Source of the DNA: an uncultured Roseiflexaceae bacterium
GTDB lineage: Bacteria; Chloroflexota; Chloroflexia; Chloroflexales; Roseiflexaceae
Direction of reading: 5' to 3'
DNA length: 28,165 bases
Assembly (NCBI GenBank): GCA_937988885.1
Contig: CALKHR010000078.1
Coordinates: 1-28,165, forward strand
The notes under the pieces were generated by a model that was not told the origin of the DNA, made no database searches, and was given only the letters and a program-made list of their open reading frames with translations. This document shows, piece by piece, positions 1-8,776 of this stretch. The position numbers were made by a program, and so were the translations under genes. Each line of letters starts with the position of its first letter. Position 1 is the stretch's first letter.

Positions 1-1233
1 AAGGCGAGCGAGGTAGGAGCGCTGGGGCAGCAGCCGCAGCCGCAGACGCCCCCACAGTTGGTCACGAATGAACGTCAACGCACGGCGGCGCAAGTCCGGC
101 AGCCGCAGCGCATCGACCAGCATGTAGTACCCATCGAGTTCGAGCAGCGGATTGAGGTTGACCAGCGTCGCGATATAACAGGTGAAAGCCAACTTCAGCG
201 CTACCGTGTTGAAGGCCAACTCCGGGCGCAACACCACAAGCAACGCCGCCAAACCGCCCACAAACAGGTCCGACATCGGCCCCGCCGCCGACACCAGAAT
301 GCGGGCGTGGCGCGGCGAACGCCAAATATCGCTCGTATCGACGAAAAACGCGGGCGTGCCGAAATACAGCATCACCCCGCCGCCGAACAGATCGCGGCCA
401 AAATGCTTCACCGCCAGCGCGTGCGCGCTCTCGTGCAGCAGGAACGACACCAGCAGCGCCAACCACAGCGCGCCCAACTCCAGCGGCGCCGTCGCGGTGG
501 CCGTGAACAGCAGGCGTTGGCCCGATCCGCGCAAAATCTGCACAAACGCCACCAAGCCCGCCAGCGCCACCAGCGCCCACAGCACGGCGAAGGCGCGTGT
601 GAACAGCAACCACCCCACCGTGCGATACAGCGCGCCGTACCAACCATCGACGTTCGGGATTTGCCAGCGCTGCCCGGTGAACAGACGCAACACGCGGCGG
701 CCCCAACCCTCGGGCGTGTACGCCACAATCCGCTGCTGCAACGCGCGATACACGCCTACCGGTTCATCGGTGAGGAAGCCCTCCTGCTTGAGCGTCGTCA
801 CCAGATCGCCCACCGGAACCAACTGCTTGAACTGCAAAAACGCCTGCGTGGCCAACTGCGCCACCGTGCGCGTGCCATCCATCTGATGCCAGATCTCCCG
901 CTGCACAGGTGTCAAGCGCAGATAGTTGCCGCGCGGGCTGCGGATGACCGTGTAGACCTGATCGCCCTCGCTGATCTGCTCCTCGGCCACATCCGGCACC
1001 GCACGAGGGCAGTACAGCGTCGGGTCAACCCGCCGCTGCAGGTCGGCCCATGGCTCGGCGGGCGGCGCACTGCGCGAAATCAGGCGGCGCTCCAAACCAC
1101 GCCAAATATCGCCCGTCCCAACAGCGGGCGCATCAGCACGGCGCGCCACCGAGGCCCACACACCCCACGGGATGTTCGCCTCAGATCCACCACGATACTT
1201 CATCTGAGTCATAGCATCGAACGATTGGCGCAT
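1..1233 (-). CDS. PqqD-like / M50 (site-2 protease type) membrane metallopeptidase, C-terminus outside window
   Basis: This is an intramembrane zinc peptidase of the M50 type, which would cleave membrane or peptide substrates inside the lipid bilayer. Read on the minus strand, the frame is open from 1233 to the window edge (411 residues, C-terminus missing). Residues about 88-155 resemble a PqqD/RRE peptide-binding domain (for example NYLRLTPVQREIW, then a segment ending LKQEGFLTD). Hydrophobic helices follow from about residue 209. The catalytic motif HESAH is at about 267-271 and the second zinc motif, NLNPLLELDGYY, at about 359-370. The start is uncertain: in-frame ATGs lie at 1233, 1212 and 1203. 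The only good Shine-Dalgarno, AGAGGTGA (1253-1260), is 6 bases from an out-of-frame ATG at 1246. Function and substrate are inferred from the family only. Confidence 0.85.
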   Translation of the reverse strand, partial: MRQSFDAMTQMKYRGGSEANIPWGVWASVARRADAPAVGTGDIWRGLERRLISRSAPPAEPWADLQRRVDPTLYCPRAVPDVAEEQISEGDQVYTVIRSPRGNYLRLTPVQREIWHQMDGTRTVAQLATQAFLQFKQLVPVGDLVTTLKQEGFLTDEPVGVYRALQQRIVAYTPEGWGRRVLRLFTGQRWQIPNVDGWYGALYRTVGWLLFTRAFAVLWALVALAGLVAFVQILRGSGQRLLFTATATAPLELGALWLALLVSFLLHESAHALAVKHFGRDLFGGGVMLYFGTPAFFVDTSDIWRSPRHARILVSAAGPMSDLFVGGLAALLVVLRPELAFNTVALKLAFTCYIATLVNLNPLLELDGYYMLVDALRLPDLRRRALTFIRDQLWGRLRLRLLPQRSYLARL

Positions 1234-1267
1234 ACAAACAGGCCATGCGGGATCACCTCTTCATCAT

Positions 1268-1295
1268 AGCATAGTTTCTTGCGTCGCACCCGCAA
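1268..1295 (-). promoter_or_regulatory. Possible sigma-70-like promoter for the M50 peptidase
   Basis: On the minus strand, TTGCGG (1290-1295) and TATGCT (1268-1273) are separated by 16 bases, just upstream of the peptidase start region. The match is moderate and unsupported by other evidence. Confidence 0.25.
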
Positions 1296-1604
1296 TTACT
1301 ATCGTCAATAATACGCTCTCAAAGCGTCACTTATCGTGCATTGTCACCGTTTATTGTTAGAGGAAAAGAGAAGCCGCCAGCGCCGCAGCGCCGCCTGTCA
1401 TGCCTCCGCTCACGAGTGCACGTTGGGCTGCGTCACAGCCACGGCTCGTATCGGGCGGTTGCGTTGCCAGCCGAGCACGCCCTACCAACTTGACCACAAC
1501 CGCACCGCCCAACCATCACCCACACACCGCAACAGCGGTGTATAATGGCAGGCCGCAATCAAACGGCGGCGCATCTCAAACAAAAAGAGTAATCATCAAT
1601 TTCG
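1296..1604. other. Intergenic region between divergent genes
   Basis: No convincing gene is seen. Short frames on the plus strand have no recognisable protein content or ribosome site. A TATAAT hexamer at 1541-1546 could be a -10 element for the trkH-like gene, but no matching -35 box lies at the right distance. Confidence 0.5.
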
Positions 1605-2984
1605 ATGAAACACGACACGCCCTATAGTCGCGCCGAAGGCGTTATTCAATTCAGCCACCCTAACGCAGCCGTGCGGCGCAACGCCTTCATCCTGGTGCTG
1701 GGATTCATGTCCCTGATCCTCAGCGGCACCGTGCTCCTTCGCCTACCGCTCGCCAGCACACACCAACAACTCACTTGGAACGAGGCGCTCTTCACCTCCA
1801 CCAGTGCCGTCACGCTGACGGGCCTGAACGTGATCACCATCGCCCAAGACCTCAGCCTGTTCGGGCAGATCGTGCTGCTCGTGCTGATCGAAGTTGGAGG
1901 CATCGGCTTCGTCACCTTCTCAATGCTGATCTTCCTGCTAATGGGCCGCCGGATCGGCATTGCCGGGCGGATGCTGCTGCGCCAATCGCTCGGCGTCTTC
2001 GACACCATTGGCATTGGCAAACTCACGCTCTACATGGTCTCGGCCATCCTCGGCCTCCAAGCCGTCGGCGCGCTGCTGCTGTGGCTGCGCTGGGGGCCAA
2101 CGCTCGGCTTCGACCGCGCCGCCTACCTCGCAGTCTTTCACAGCATCAGCGCCTTCTGCAACGCGGGCTTCGACCTGTACAGCGGCGTCGATAGCGTGCT
2201 GTTCGGCTTCGACCGCGACCCGTTCACCCTGATTGTCCTGATGGTGCTGATCACGATCGGCGCGTTGGGGCTGCTCGTGATGATTGACCTGATCACCTAC
2301 CCTTGGCAGCGCCGCCTGATGGTTCACACCAAGTTGATCGTCAGCCTCGCCACGCTGTTCACCATTTTCACCGTGATTATGCTGCTGTTCGATCAAGCGA
2401 TCGCGGGAGCAGATCGAGGAGTGTTTAGCGCCGAAGCGTTCTGGGTCGCGCTGTTCAAGGGCGTCTCGGCGCGCACCGCAGGCATCACACTCCTGCCGAT
2501 CAGCGACGTGAGCGAAGCGAGCAAACTGGTCCTGCTCTTGCTGATGTTCGTGGGAGGCGCGCCGGCCTCGATGTCAGGCGGTGTCACGCTCAGCACCGTG
2601 GGAGTGTTGTTCGCCACCCTGCACACGATGGTGCGCGGGCAGCCGCAGGTGATCATCTTCCGCCGCACGCTGCCGCTCGAAACCATCAGCAAAGCCGTGG
2701 CGATTATGACGATCGCCACCCTGCTCTGCTTCAGCGCCACACTGCTGCTCCTGCTCGGCGGCGCTGGCTCGCTGCTGACAGTGGGATTCGAGGTGATCAG
2801 CGCCTTCTCCAACACGGGATTCAGCCTCGGGGTGACCAATACGCTCAACGGCTGGCAGCAACTCGTGATCATCCTGATGATGTTTTGGGGACGGCTAGGG
2901 CCGTTGACGCTGGTGGTACTCTTTGTCCAACGCGAACGTCCAACTCTTATTCGTTATCCTGCCGAGCAAATCGTGCTTGGCTAA
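1605..2984 (+). CDS. TrkH/KtrB-type potassium uptake channel subunit
   Basis: This is the membrane-embedded, K+-translocating subunit of a Trk/Ktr uptake system. The 459-residue protein is almost entirely hydrophobic helices and shows the expected four-fold pore-loop pattern. The P-loop filter sequences are recognisable as SAVTLTGL (about residue 66), SAFCNAGFDLY (about 184), SARTAGI (about 288) and SAFSNTGFSLG (about 405). The length fits KtrB/TrkH (about 440-490 residues). The ATG at 1605 has only a weak purine-rich stretch upstream. The RCK partner gene begins 15 bases after the stop, so the two are almost certainly one operon. KtrB is perhaps a better label than TrkH given its size, but the choice is not decided here. 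Confidence 0.93.
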   Translation: MKHDTPYSRAEGVIQFSHPNAAVRRNAFILVLGFMSLILSGTVLLRLPLASTHQQLTWNEALFTSTSAVTLTGLNVITIAQDLSLFGQIVLLVLIEVGGIGFVTFSMLIFLLMGRRIGIAGRMLLRQSLGVFDTIGIGKLTLYMVSAILGLQAVGALLLWLRWGPTLGFDRAAYLAVFHSISAFCNAGFDLYSGVDSVLFGFDRDPFTLIVLMVLITIGALGLLVMIDLITYPWQRRLMVHTKLIVSLATLFTIFTVIMLLFDQAIAGADRGVFSAEAFWVALFKGVSARTAGITLLPISDVSEASKLVLLLLMFVGGAPASMSGGVTLSTVGVLFATLHTMVRGQPQVIIFRRTLPLETISKAVAIMTIATLLCFSATLLLLLGGAGSLLTVGFEVISAFSNTGFSLGVTNTLNGWQQLVIILMMFWGRLGPLTLVVLFVQRERPTLIRYPAEQIVLG

Positions 2985-2999
2985 CTACGGTGAATCACT

Positions 3000-3758
3000 A
3001 TGTTTCACATGTTGCAGCGCTTACTGCATCGAGGAGGTACGCCTCCACAAGAATCCAACGACCAAGTCAGCGTGCCACGCAGCCAGTGGCGACGCCCGAA
3101 CCTGCTACCCGATCAGCGGCAATTTTTGGTGATCGGGCTTGGGCGCTTCGGCACCAGCCTCGCCGAGGGGCTGATCGCGCTCAATCACACCGTGCTCGCC
3201 GTCGATAGCGACTACCAGCGCGTCCAGGCGCTCTCCGGCGAATTTGCCCACATTTTGCAGCTCGATGCCACCAAGATCGACGCATTGCGCGAGATCGGCG
3301 CAGACCAGTTCGACACCGCGATCGTCTGCATCGGCACCGATTTCGAGAGCAATCTGCTCGCGACGGTGCAGTTGCGCAAACTGGGTGTGCGCCGCCTGAT
3401 CACCAAAGCGCGCACCAAGACCCAGCGCGAGATCCTGCTGCAGGTCGGCGCCGACGAGGTGATTCTGCCCGAGTTCGATGCGGGCATCCGCCTCTCGCGG
3501 CGGCTCTCGGCGGTCAACTTCGTCGATTATCTGGAGCTCGATCCCGACGTTGGCGTGATCGAAATGCTGGCTCTCAGCAGCATGCACAACAAAACCCTGG
3601 CCGAGCTCGACCTGCGGCATCGCCACGGCCTGACGGTGCTGGCGATCTGGCGTAACGATCAACTGCTGCTGCATCCCGATGCGAGCACGCAGATTAAACC
3701 CAACGACAAGTTGCTGGTGTTTGGGCGCGTCGCCGATGCTCGCCGTTGGAAGGGCTAA
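3000..3758 (+). CDS. TrkA/KtrA-type RCK regulatory subunit of potassium uptake
   Basis: This is a cytoplasmic gating subunit that binds nucleotide and controls the adjacent K+ channel. After a basic, polar extension of about 40 residues comes an RCK_N Rossmann fold starting FLVIGLGRFGTSLAEGL (GxGxxG at about residues 45-50), with the acidic ligand end of strand 2 in LAVDSD. The RCK_C domain spans about residues 170-250 (KTLAELDLRHRHGLTVLAI to DKLLVFG). The length of 252 residues is slightly above the usual 220 because of the N-terminal extension. The ATG at 3000 is preceded by GGTGA at good spacing. The gene lies directly downstream of the channel gene. Confidence 0.93.
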   Translation: MFHMLQRLLHRGGTPPQESNDQVSVPRSQWRRPNLLPDQRQFLVIGLGRFGTSLAEGLIALNHTVLAVDSDYQRVQALSGEFAHILQLDATKIDALREIGADQFDTAIVCIGTDFESNLLATVQLRKLGVRRLITKARTKTQREILLQVGADEVILPEFDAGIRLSRRLSAVNFVDYLELDPDVGVIEMLALSSMHNKTLAELDLRHRHGLTVLAIWRNDQLLLHPDASTQIKPNDKLLVFGRVADARRWKG

Positions 3759-3893
3759 TCGGAGTGCTCAGCATCCCATGAAACGTGGCGCTGCAATCGG
3801 GCGTTGTACCTGGTAGAAGTGCGACAGTCGTTGTCGTGCTCTCGGGCAATAATCAAGGCGTAGCACGGTTTCCACTTAGCGAGAAGGGTGCAG

Positions 3894-6014
3894 ATGTCTA
3901 TGCAACGCGAGTTCCAGTACCACGATGCCACATCCGCAAAGTTCTGGCGCATCACCTGCACAGGCAATCAGACGACGATTCAGTTCGGGCGGATCGGCAC
4001 GAACGGGCAAACCCAGAACAAAACGCACGCATCGGCGCAGGCCGCTCAGCAGTTCGCCGAGAAACAGATCGCCGAAAAGCTGAAGAAGGGCTACTCTGAG
4101 GTGGCGACCACCGCCACGCCCGAGCCTGCACCCTCCCCCGTACCTGAACCTGCGCCCACATCCGAATCTGAACCCGTAGCGCTACCGAGCGCCAGCGATG
4201 AAGAACTCGCCCTCGAACCGACCGACTGGTTTTGGGCCAATTGGCGCAAGACCGCGCCGCTGCCGCGCCCAACCAGTCAGCCGCCCTTCGACAAGGCCGA
4301 TGCGCTGAAACGGCTACGACAGGTCGTCAACGAGATGTATAGCTGGGGGTGGAACTGGCATCTCACACAGATTCCGCCGCTGCCGAGCCGCGAGGAGGCG
4401 CACTTCTGGTTGATTGTGCTCAGTGACACCCACATCAAGGGCGTTCAAAAGGTCATCAACAAACTCACAAACAGCTCCATCCATGGCAACCTCAGCGCAG
4501 AAGAAGCCTATAATCTCGTGCCACTCACCCAAAACGCTTCTAGGCGAGATCTTTGGGTCAACTTGATGACAGCGTTTATGCCGCTTGAGGAACTATTCGG
4601 CTTCCTCTACACAAAGCTGCAACCCTTCGTACAAGCAAGCATTGGCTATAGCGTCCCTCCAGTCTACGAGATCAACACGGGGCTGCACCGCTATGTGCTG
4701 CCCTATCTCACCGAAGCCGAGCGCGAGAAGGCTATTGCGTCGCTCCCGCAGCGGCTCGATATCAGCACATGGCCAGATCCGAAGCAGTATCGCCTAACTC
4801 CGCCCGAATTTCACTTCGCGGCGATGCTCGGCAGCCATCAGGCCGATCTCTTGGCACTGATCAACAGTTGGTCCTCAACGCTTTTCAACCTGCTCGAATT
4901 CGGCTACACCCACCTCCAGCGCCCGCAAGATATCATTTTGGGCCTTCAAGACCCGCAATTGGTCATTGAGCATATGCAGCGCCTTAAGCTCAGGCTCTTT
5001 TCAAGCGAGCATATCGCTGCCTGGCTGGCCCACACCGAGTTTAGTCACCTCGATCTAGTGCGCGACGCTATTCTCGCCGAGGGTAGTAAGGATAGTGCCG
5101 CTGAGTTGCTGAAGACATTCGCCGCATCGCGCAGCCCAAAAATGGCAGTGCCGATGCTCGAACTGATGCTGCAATCGCGCGCACCGCAGCTTGCCCGCGC
5201 CTGGCTCGATGCCCACCCACACGAGGCGATCGCCGGACTGCTGCCGCTGGTCGAAACGCGCCACAAACTCGCTGCACCCGCCACCGAGTTCCTGCTGCGC
5301 CACCTGCGACGTGGCTCCGCCTATGCCGAACTGATCGCGGCGGCGCTGGTGGACCTGCCTGCCAACCGAGTGAGGGCCCTGCATCGGGCGCTATTCGATG
5401 CGGCCCAAACGTCGCTACCCAGGCTGGACGCCAACACCACCCCGGCTTGGCTGCGCGAAGCGCTCGGCACCATCAAGCCCGCCAAACGCAAACCGACCAC
5501 TTGGCTCGAACCCGCCGAACTGCCCGTGCTCACGGTCGATCAGTATGCTCTAAACGATCAGCAACGGGAAGCGCTATTAGAAGCCCTGCGCCAGAGCACA
5601 CTCGATGAACCGCATCCCTTCATCGTTGCGATCAAACAACATCTCGATCCAGAACAACTCGACTCGTTCGCTTGGGCGCTGTTCGAAAATTGGCTGATCG
5701 GCAGCGGTATCAGCAAAGAGAATTGGGCGATGGCCGCGCTGGGCTTGTTGGGCAACGATACCAGCGCCCGCAAACTCACACCGATGATCCGCGTCTGGAG
5801 GCCGTCACCGTCGGCTTCGCGGCGGGCCTGCACGCCTACTATTACGACAATCAAACCGCGACGCCCGCACACCTGCTTCAAAGCATGCTTGGCTCAGCCA
5901 TCAAGGACACCTCCGAAGATCGCGACAAACTGCGACACTATGCCAATCACGTGGTCAAAGAGCGACGCGATCCGCTCTGGCAAGCCTTTTATCACGCATT
6001 GCATGAAGAATTAG
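3894..6014 (+). CDS. WGR-domain protein, probably frameshifted or deleted near its 3' end
   Basis: The N-terminus (residues about 1-70) is a clear WGR domain: KFWRI, then FGRIGTNGQ and finally LKKGYSEV. WGR domains bind nucleic acid or partner proteins in PARPs and in MoxR-associated conflict clusters. A Pro/Glu/Ser linker (about 75-105) leads to an alpha-helical region of about 550 residues that looks HEAT-like. Residues about 560-635 match the relatives found with WGR (SFAWALFENWL to LLGNDTSARKLTP). After about 5790 this frame becomes Arg/Pro/Ser nonsense, while the +2 frame reads plausible protein to a TGA at 6017-6019. This implies a -1 change or a deletion join. The ATG at 3894 was chosen because AGAAGG (3882-3887) lies 6 bases upstream; a GTG at 3888 is possible. 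It opens the degenerate WGR/DUF5682/vWA/SWIM block. Confidence 0.72.
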   Translation: MSMQREFQYHDATSAKFWRITCTGNQTTIQFGRIGTNGQTQNKTHASAQAAQQFAEKQIAEKLKKGYSEVATTATPEPAPSPVPEPAPTSESEPVALPSASDEELALEPTDWFWANWRKTAPLPRPTSQPPFDKADALKRLRQVVNEMYSWGWNWHLTQIPPLPSREEAHFWLIVLSDTHIKGVQKVINKLTNSSIHGNLSAEEAYNLVPLTQNASRRDLWVNLMTAFMPLEELFGFLYTKLQPFVQASIGYSVPPVYEINTGLHRYVLPYLTEAEREKAIASLPQRLDISTWPDPKQYRLTPPEFHFAAMLGSHQADLLALINSWSSTLFNLLEFGYTHLQRPQDIILGLQDPQLVIEHMQRLKLRLFSSEHIAAWLAHTEFSHLDLVRDAILAEGSKDSAAELLKTFAASRSPKMAVPMLELMLQSRAPQLARAWLDAHPHEAIAGLLPLVETRHKLAAPATEFLLRHLRRGSAYAELIAAALVDLPANRVRALHRALFDAAQTSLPRLDANTTPAWLREALGTIKPAKRKPTTWLEPAELPVLTVDQYALNDQQREALLEALRQSTLDEPHPFIVAIKQHLDPEQLDSFAWALFENWLIGSGISKENWAMAALGLLGNDTSARKLTPMIRVWRPSPSASRRACTPTITTIKPRRPHTCFKACLAQPSRTPPKIATNCDTMPITWSKSDAIRSGKPFITHCMKN

Positions 6015-6029
6015 TGTGAGGGATCGTCA

Positions 6030-6338
6030 ATGTTTCTGGAGCAACTGTTCAGCACCATACCGCAAATCGCCATCTTCGCCATTCTTACGGTTGGCTTGGT
6101 GCTCTCAATCCAGCGTCTCAACGAAAATCGACAAAAATATCTGCTCATTCTGTTTGGATTCGGTTGTTTGCTGCTCGCACAACTGATCAACATAGCCAGC
6201 AACCTTGCCCTGCCTTGGATCATATCAAGCGCATCCGCTCTCAGCGTACCAGCATTAGTGATGCTTTTCAGCCTCCCCACCGTGCTCCTGCTCATCGCTG
6301 GCTATACGTTGCTGATCATTGGCATTTTTCGGCGGTGA
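6030..6338 (+). CDS. Small three-helix membrane protein, unknown function
   Basis: A 102-residue hydrophobic protein with three predicted membrane helices: about residues 8-26 (IPQIAIFAILTVGLVLSIQ), 37-60 (YLLILFGFGCLLLAQLINIAS) and 72-99. It ends in Arg-Arg. The ATG follows GAGGG at about 7 bases, and the ribosome site overlaps the stop of the alternative frame of the WGR gene, so the two are probably co-transcribed. No family is recognised. It appears intact, unlike the genes around it. Confidence 0.6.
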   Translation: MFLEQLFSTIPQIAIFAILTVGLVLSIQRLNENRQKYLLILFGFGCLLLAQLINIASNLALPWIISSASALSVPALVMLFSLPTVLLLIAGYTLLIIGIFRR

Positions 6339-6380
6339 ACAGCACTTTAGTGCATTGTTTTCTAAATCTTTCACAGTTCC

Positions 6381-6502
6381 CATTGTCATTTCGAGCGAGC
6401 CGCTAGGCGACGTGAGAAATCTCATTGTTCCGCATTGTAGTGCGCGTTGAGATCCTTCCCCATTCGCTTCGCTCAGGGCTTCGACCGTTCAGGATGACAA
6501 TG
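6381..6502. repeat. Short intergenic element with imperfect terminal inverted repeats
   Basis: The left end CATTGTCATTTCGAGCG (from 6381) and the right end, read in reverse complement as CATTGTCATCCTGAACGG (from 6502), form about 9 bp of perfect and further imperfect inverted repeat. Internal pieces (GAGAAATCTCA near 6414, TTGAGATCCTTC near 6447, CGCTTCGCTCAGGG near 6465) resemble the dispersed GAGCGAAGCGAAGGATCTC-type intergenic repeats common in bacterial genomes. It is non-coding, about 122 bases long, and lies between the small membrane protein and the DUF5682 pseudogene. Confidence 0.6.
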
Positions 6503-6597
6503 CTTTCGTTGAAAAGAAAAGTGTCAAAGAATCCCAAAACAGTATATTTAGGGCAATACGTTTTCGTTGAGCAAGATCTGTACTAACCATCAAACGC

Positions 6598-8776
6598 ATG
6601 AACACAACCCTGCTCGATCTCAATCAGCCGATTATCTTTGTGCCAGTGCGCCACCACAGCCCCGCATGCGCGCGGCTTGTACGCGACCTTGCGCTGCGCC
6701 TGCGGCCCGCCGCCGTGCTGATCGAAGGCCCAGCCGACTTCAACGAACGGCTCGACAAACTGCGCCTGCCGCACACACTGCCGATTGCGATCTACAGTTA
6801 TGTTCAGTCCCAGGCCGATGGGCAGCGGCGTGGCGCATTCTACCCCTTCTGCGAGCACTCGCCCGAATGGTAAGCGCTGCACATCGCCCACGAGATCGGC
6901 GCGGCGGTGCGCTTCATCGATCTGCCGTGGGCCGCGCTCGCCGATCAGCAGAGCAACGCGCACCGCTACGCCGACCACGAGCTACGCGAGAACCCGTACA
7001 TCCCCACACTCTGCCGCAAACTCGGCGTCGAGGACTTCGATGCGCTATGGGATCGTCTCGCCGAAATCGAGCCAGACCCCGATCCTATCCAACTGCTCGA
7101 ACGAATCCACCAATTGTGCTACCACATTCGCGCCAGTAGCCCGTTCATTCGCGAGGAAGATCTGCGCCGCGAAGCCTTTATGCGCCAGCACATCCGCCGC
7201 GCCCAAGCCGAGTTCAACGGCCAACTGCTCGTGATCACAGGCGGATTCCACAGCTACGCGCTGTTCAGCCACCTGCCCGACGCCGCCAGCGACGAAGCGC
7301 TGCTCGAAAGCCTGCCCAGCGGCGCGCAGCACCAGGGCATCGCGCTCACGCCCTTCAGCGAGGCGCGGCTCGACAGCCTGACGGGCTACGAGGCGGGCAT
7401 GCCGAGTCCCGGCTTCTACCGCCAAATGTGGCGCGACCGCCAACAACAGCGAGAGAACAGTTACCGCGTCCTGCTCGCCAACGCCACAAACACACTGCGC
7501 AAGCGCGGCCAGATCGCCAGCACCGCCGACCTGATCGCGGTGGAGACCAGCGCCCAAGCGCTCGCCGCCCTACGCGGCCACGCCGAACCGTGGCGGCTCG
7601 ACCTGATCGACGCGATCACCAGTTCGCTGATCAAAGAAGCTATCGACCCACAGACGCGCCACCCGTTCTTGGACGCCCTGCTCAGCGTCTTTCGCGGCGA
7701 CCAACGGGGCGCGCTTGCGGCAGGCATGCAACTCCCGCCGCTTGTCGAGGATATTCGCGAGCAACTGCGTCAACATAGCCTCGAACCAAGCACGCAGCCC
7801 GCACCGTCCGGCTCGATCTCAGCGTTGCCACCGAACTCGCGGGCAGCCGCACGTTGCACCAACTACGCCTGCTGAACTTGAGCGGATTCCTGAAGCGCGC
7901 TGGCACCAACTTCGCCAGCCGCGACGACCTCACCACGGTTTGGGAGGCGTGGGAGATCGTGTGGTCGCCCGATTTCGAGGCGGGCTGCATCGAATCGGCG
8001 ATCTACGGCTCCACGCTCGCCGAAGCCGCCAGCGCCCGCCTCGCCGAGCAGAGCGCAGCGCTGCAGCATAACGCCGCACAGGCCGCACGCCTCCTGCTCG
8101 ACGCAAGCTTAGCGGGAGTGCTCGACCAGATCGAGCCGCTGCTAGATCGCCTCCGCGACTGCGTGCGCCAGGACAGCGACTTCATGAGCATTGCCGAAGC
8201 GCTCGGGCACCTGCTCCACCTCTACCGCTACGACGATGTGCTGGGTGCGCTCGGTCGGCCCATGCTCGGCACGCTGCTGCGCGAAGTGTTCCAGCGAGCG
8301 CTCTGGCTGCTCGAACTGTTGGTCTACCAACTCGGCCAGGAGAAACAACTGCTGCACAGCCTCAACGCCCTGCTGCGCAGCTTCGAGGCCTGCGAACAGC
8401 AGCTTGCGCTCGACCGCGCCACCTTCGCGGCACTGCTGCAACGGGTCGCCGCCGCCCACGCCCAACAGCCGCTGCTGCGTGGCGCGGCCACCGGCATGCT
8501 CTGGAGCCTGGGCGCGGCCACGCTCGAACGGGTGCAGGCCGACCTGCAACTCAGCGCCGCGCCCGAACAGATCGGCGATTTCCTTACGGGCCTGTTCGCG
8601 CTCGCCCGCGAGACCGTCCAACGCCACCCCGACCTGCTCGCCAGCATCGATCGCATGGTGCAAGCGTTCGATAATCACGCTTTCCTGCTGGCGCTGCCCG
8701 CCATGCGCTTAGCGTTCACCTTCTTCACGCCGCGCGAGAAGAGCTACATCGCGCACACCCTGTTCGGCGAAGCGCA
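6598..8776 (+). pseudogene. DUF5682 family protein, disrupted by a nonsense codon and a frameshift
   Basis: The hallmark N-terminus PVRHHSPACARLVRDLAL is present, followed by LIEGPADF and FYPFCEHSPEW. DUF5682 proteins are linked in genomes to MoxR, vWA and SWIM partners; their biochemical activity is not established. A TAA at 6871-6873 interrupts the frame exactly where family members continue. CAA to TAA is the simplest change, and the same frame resumes at once (ALHIAHEIGAAVRFIDLPW). The frame then runs to about 7800, where a single-base loss moves it by one. The restored frame reads RTVRLDLSVATELAGSRTL, then VWEAWEIVWSPDFEAGCIE and on to LAFTFFTPREKSYIAHTLFG near 8765. There it joins vWA sequence in another frame. 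No clear ribosome site precedes 6598. Protein-level conservation remains strong, so decay is recent, or some lesions are sequencing errors. Confidence 0.8.

Noticed and set aside
58..1269. 403-codon open frame on the plus strand across the M50 gene
   Set aside because: Composition is Arg/Gln/His-rich mirror sequence. The opposite strand gives a coherent peptidase with HESAH and LDG motifs.
1336..1627. Short plus-strand frames between the peptidase and trkH-like genes
   Set aside because: They overlap each other, lack ribosome sites and show no protein-like composition.
6868..6876. Recoded stop or alternative genetic code
   Set aside because: TAA is used as a normal stop by intact genes in the window (trkH-like, SWIM, and the last defence gene), so a point mutation is simpler.
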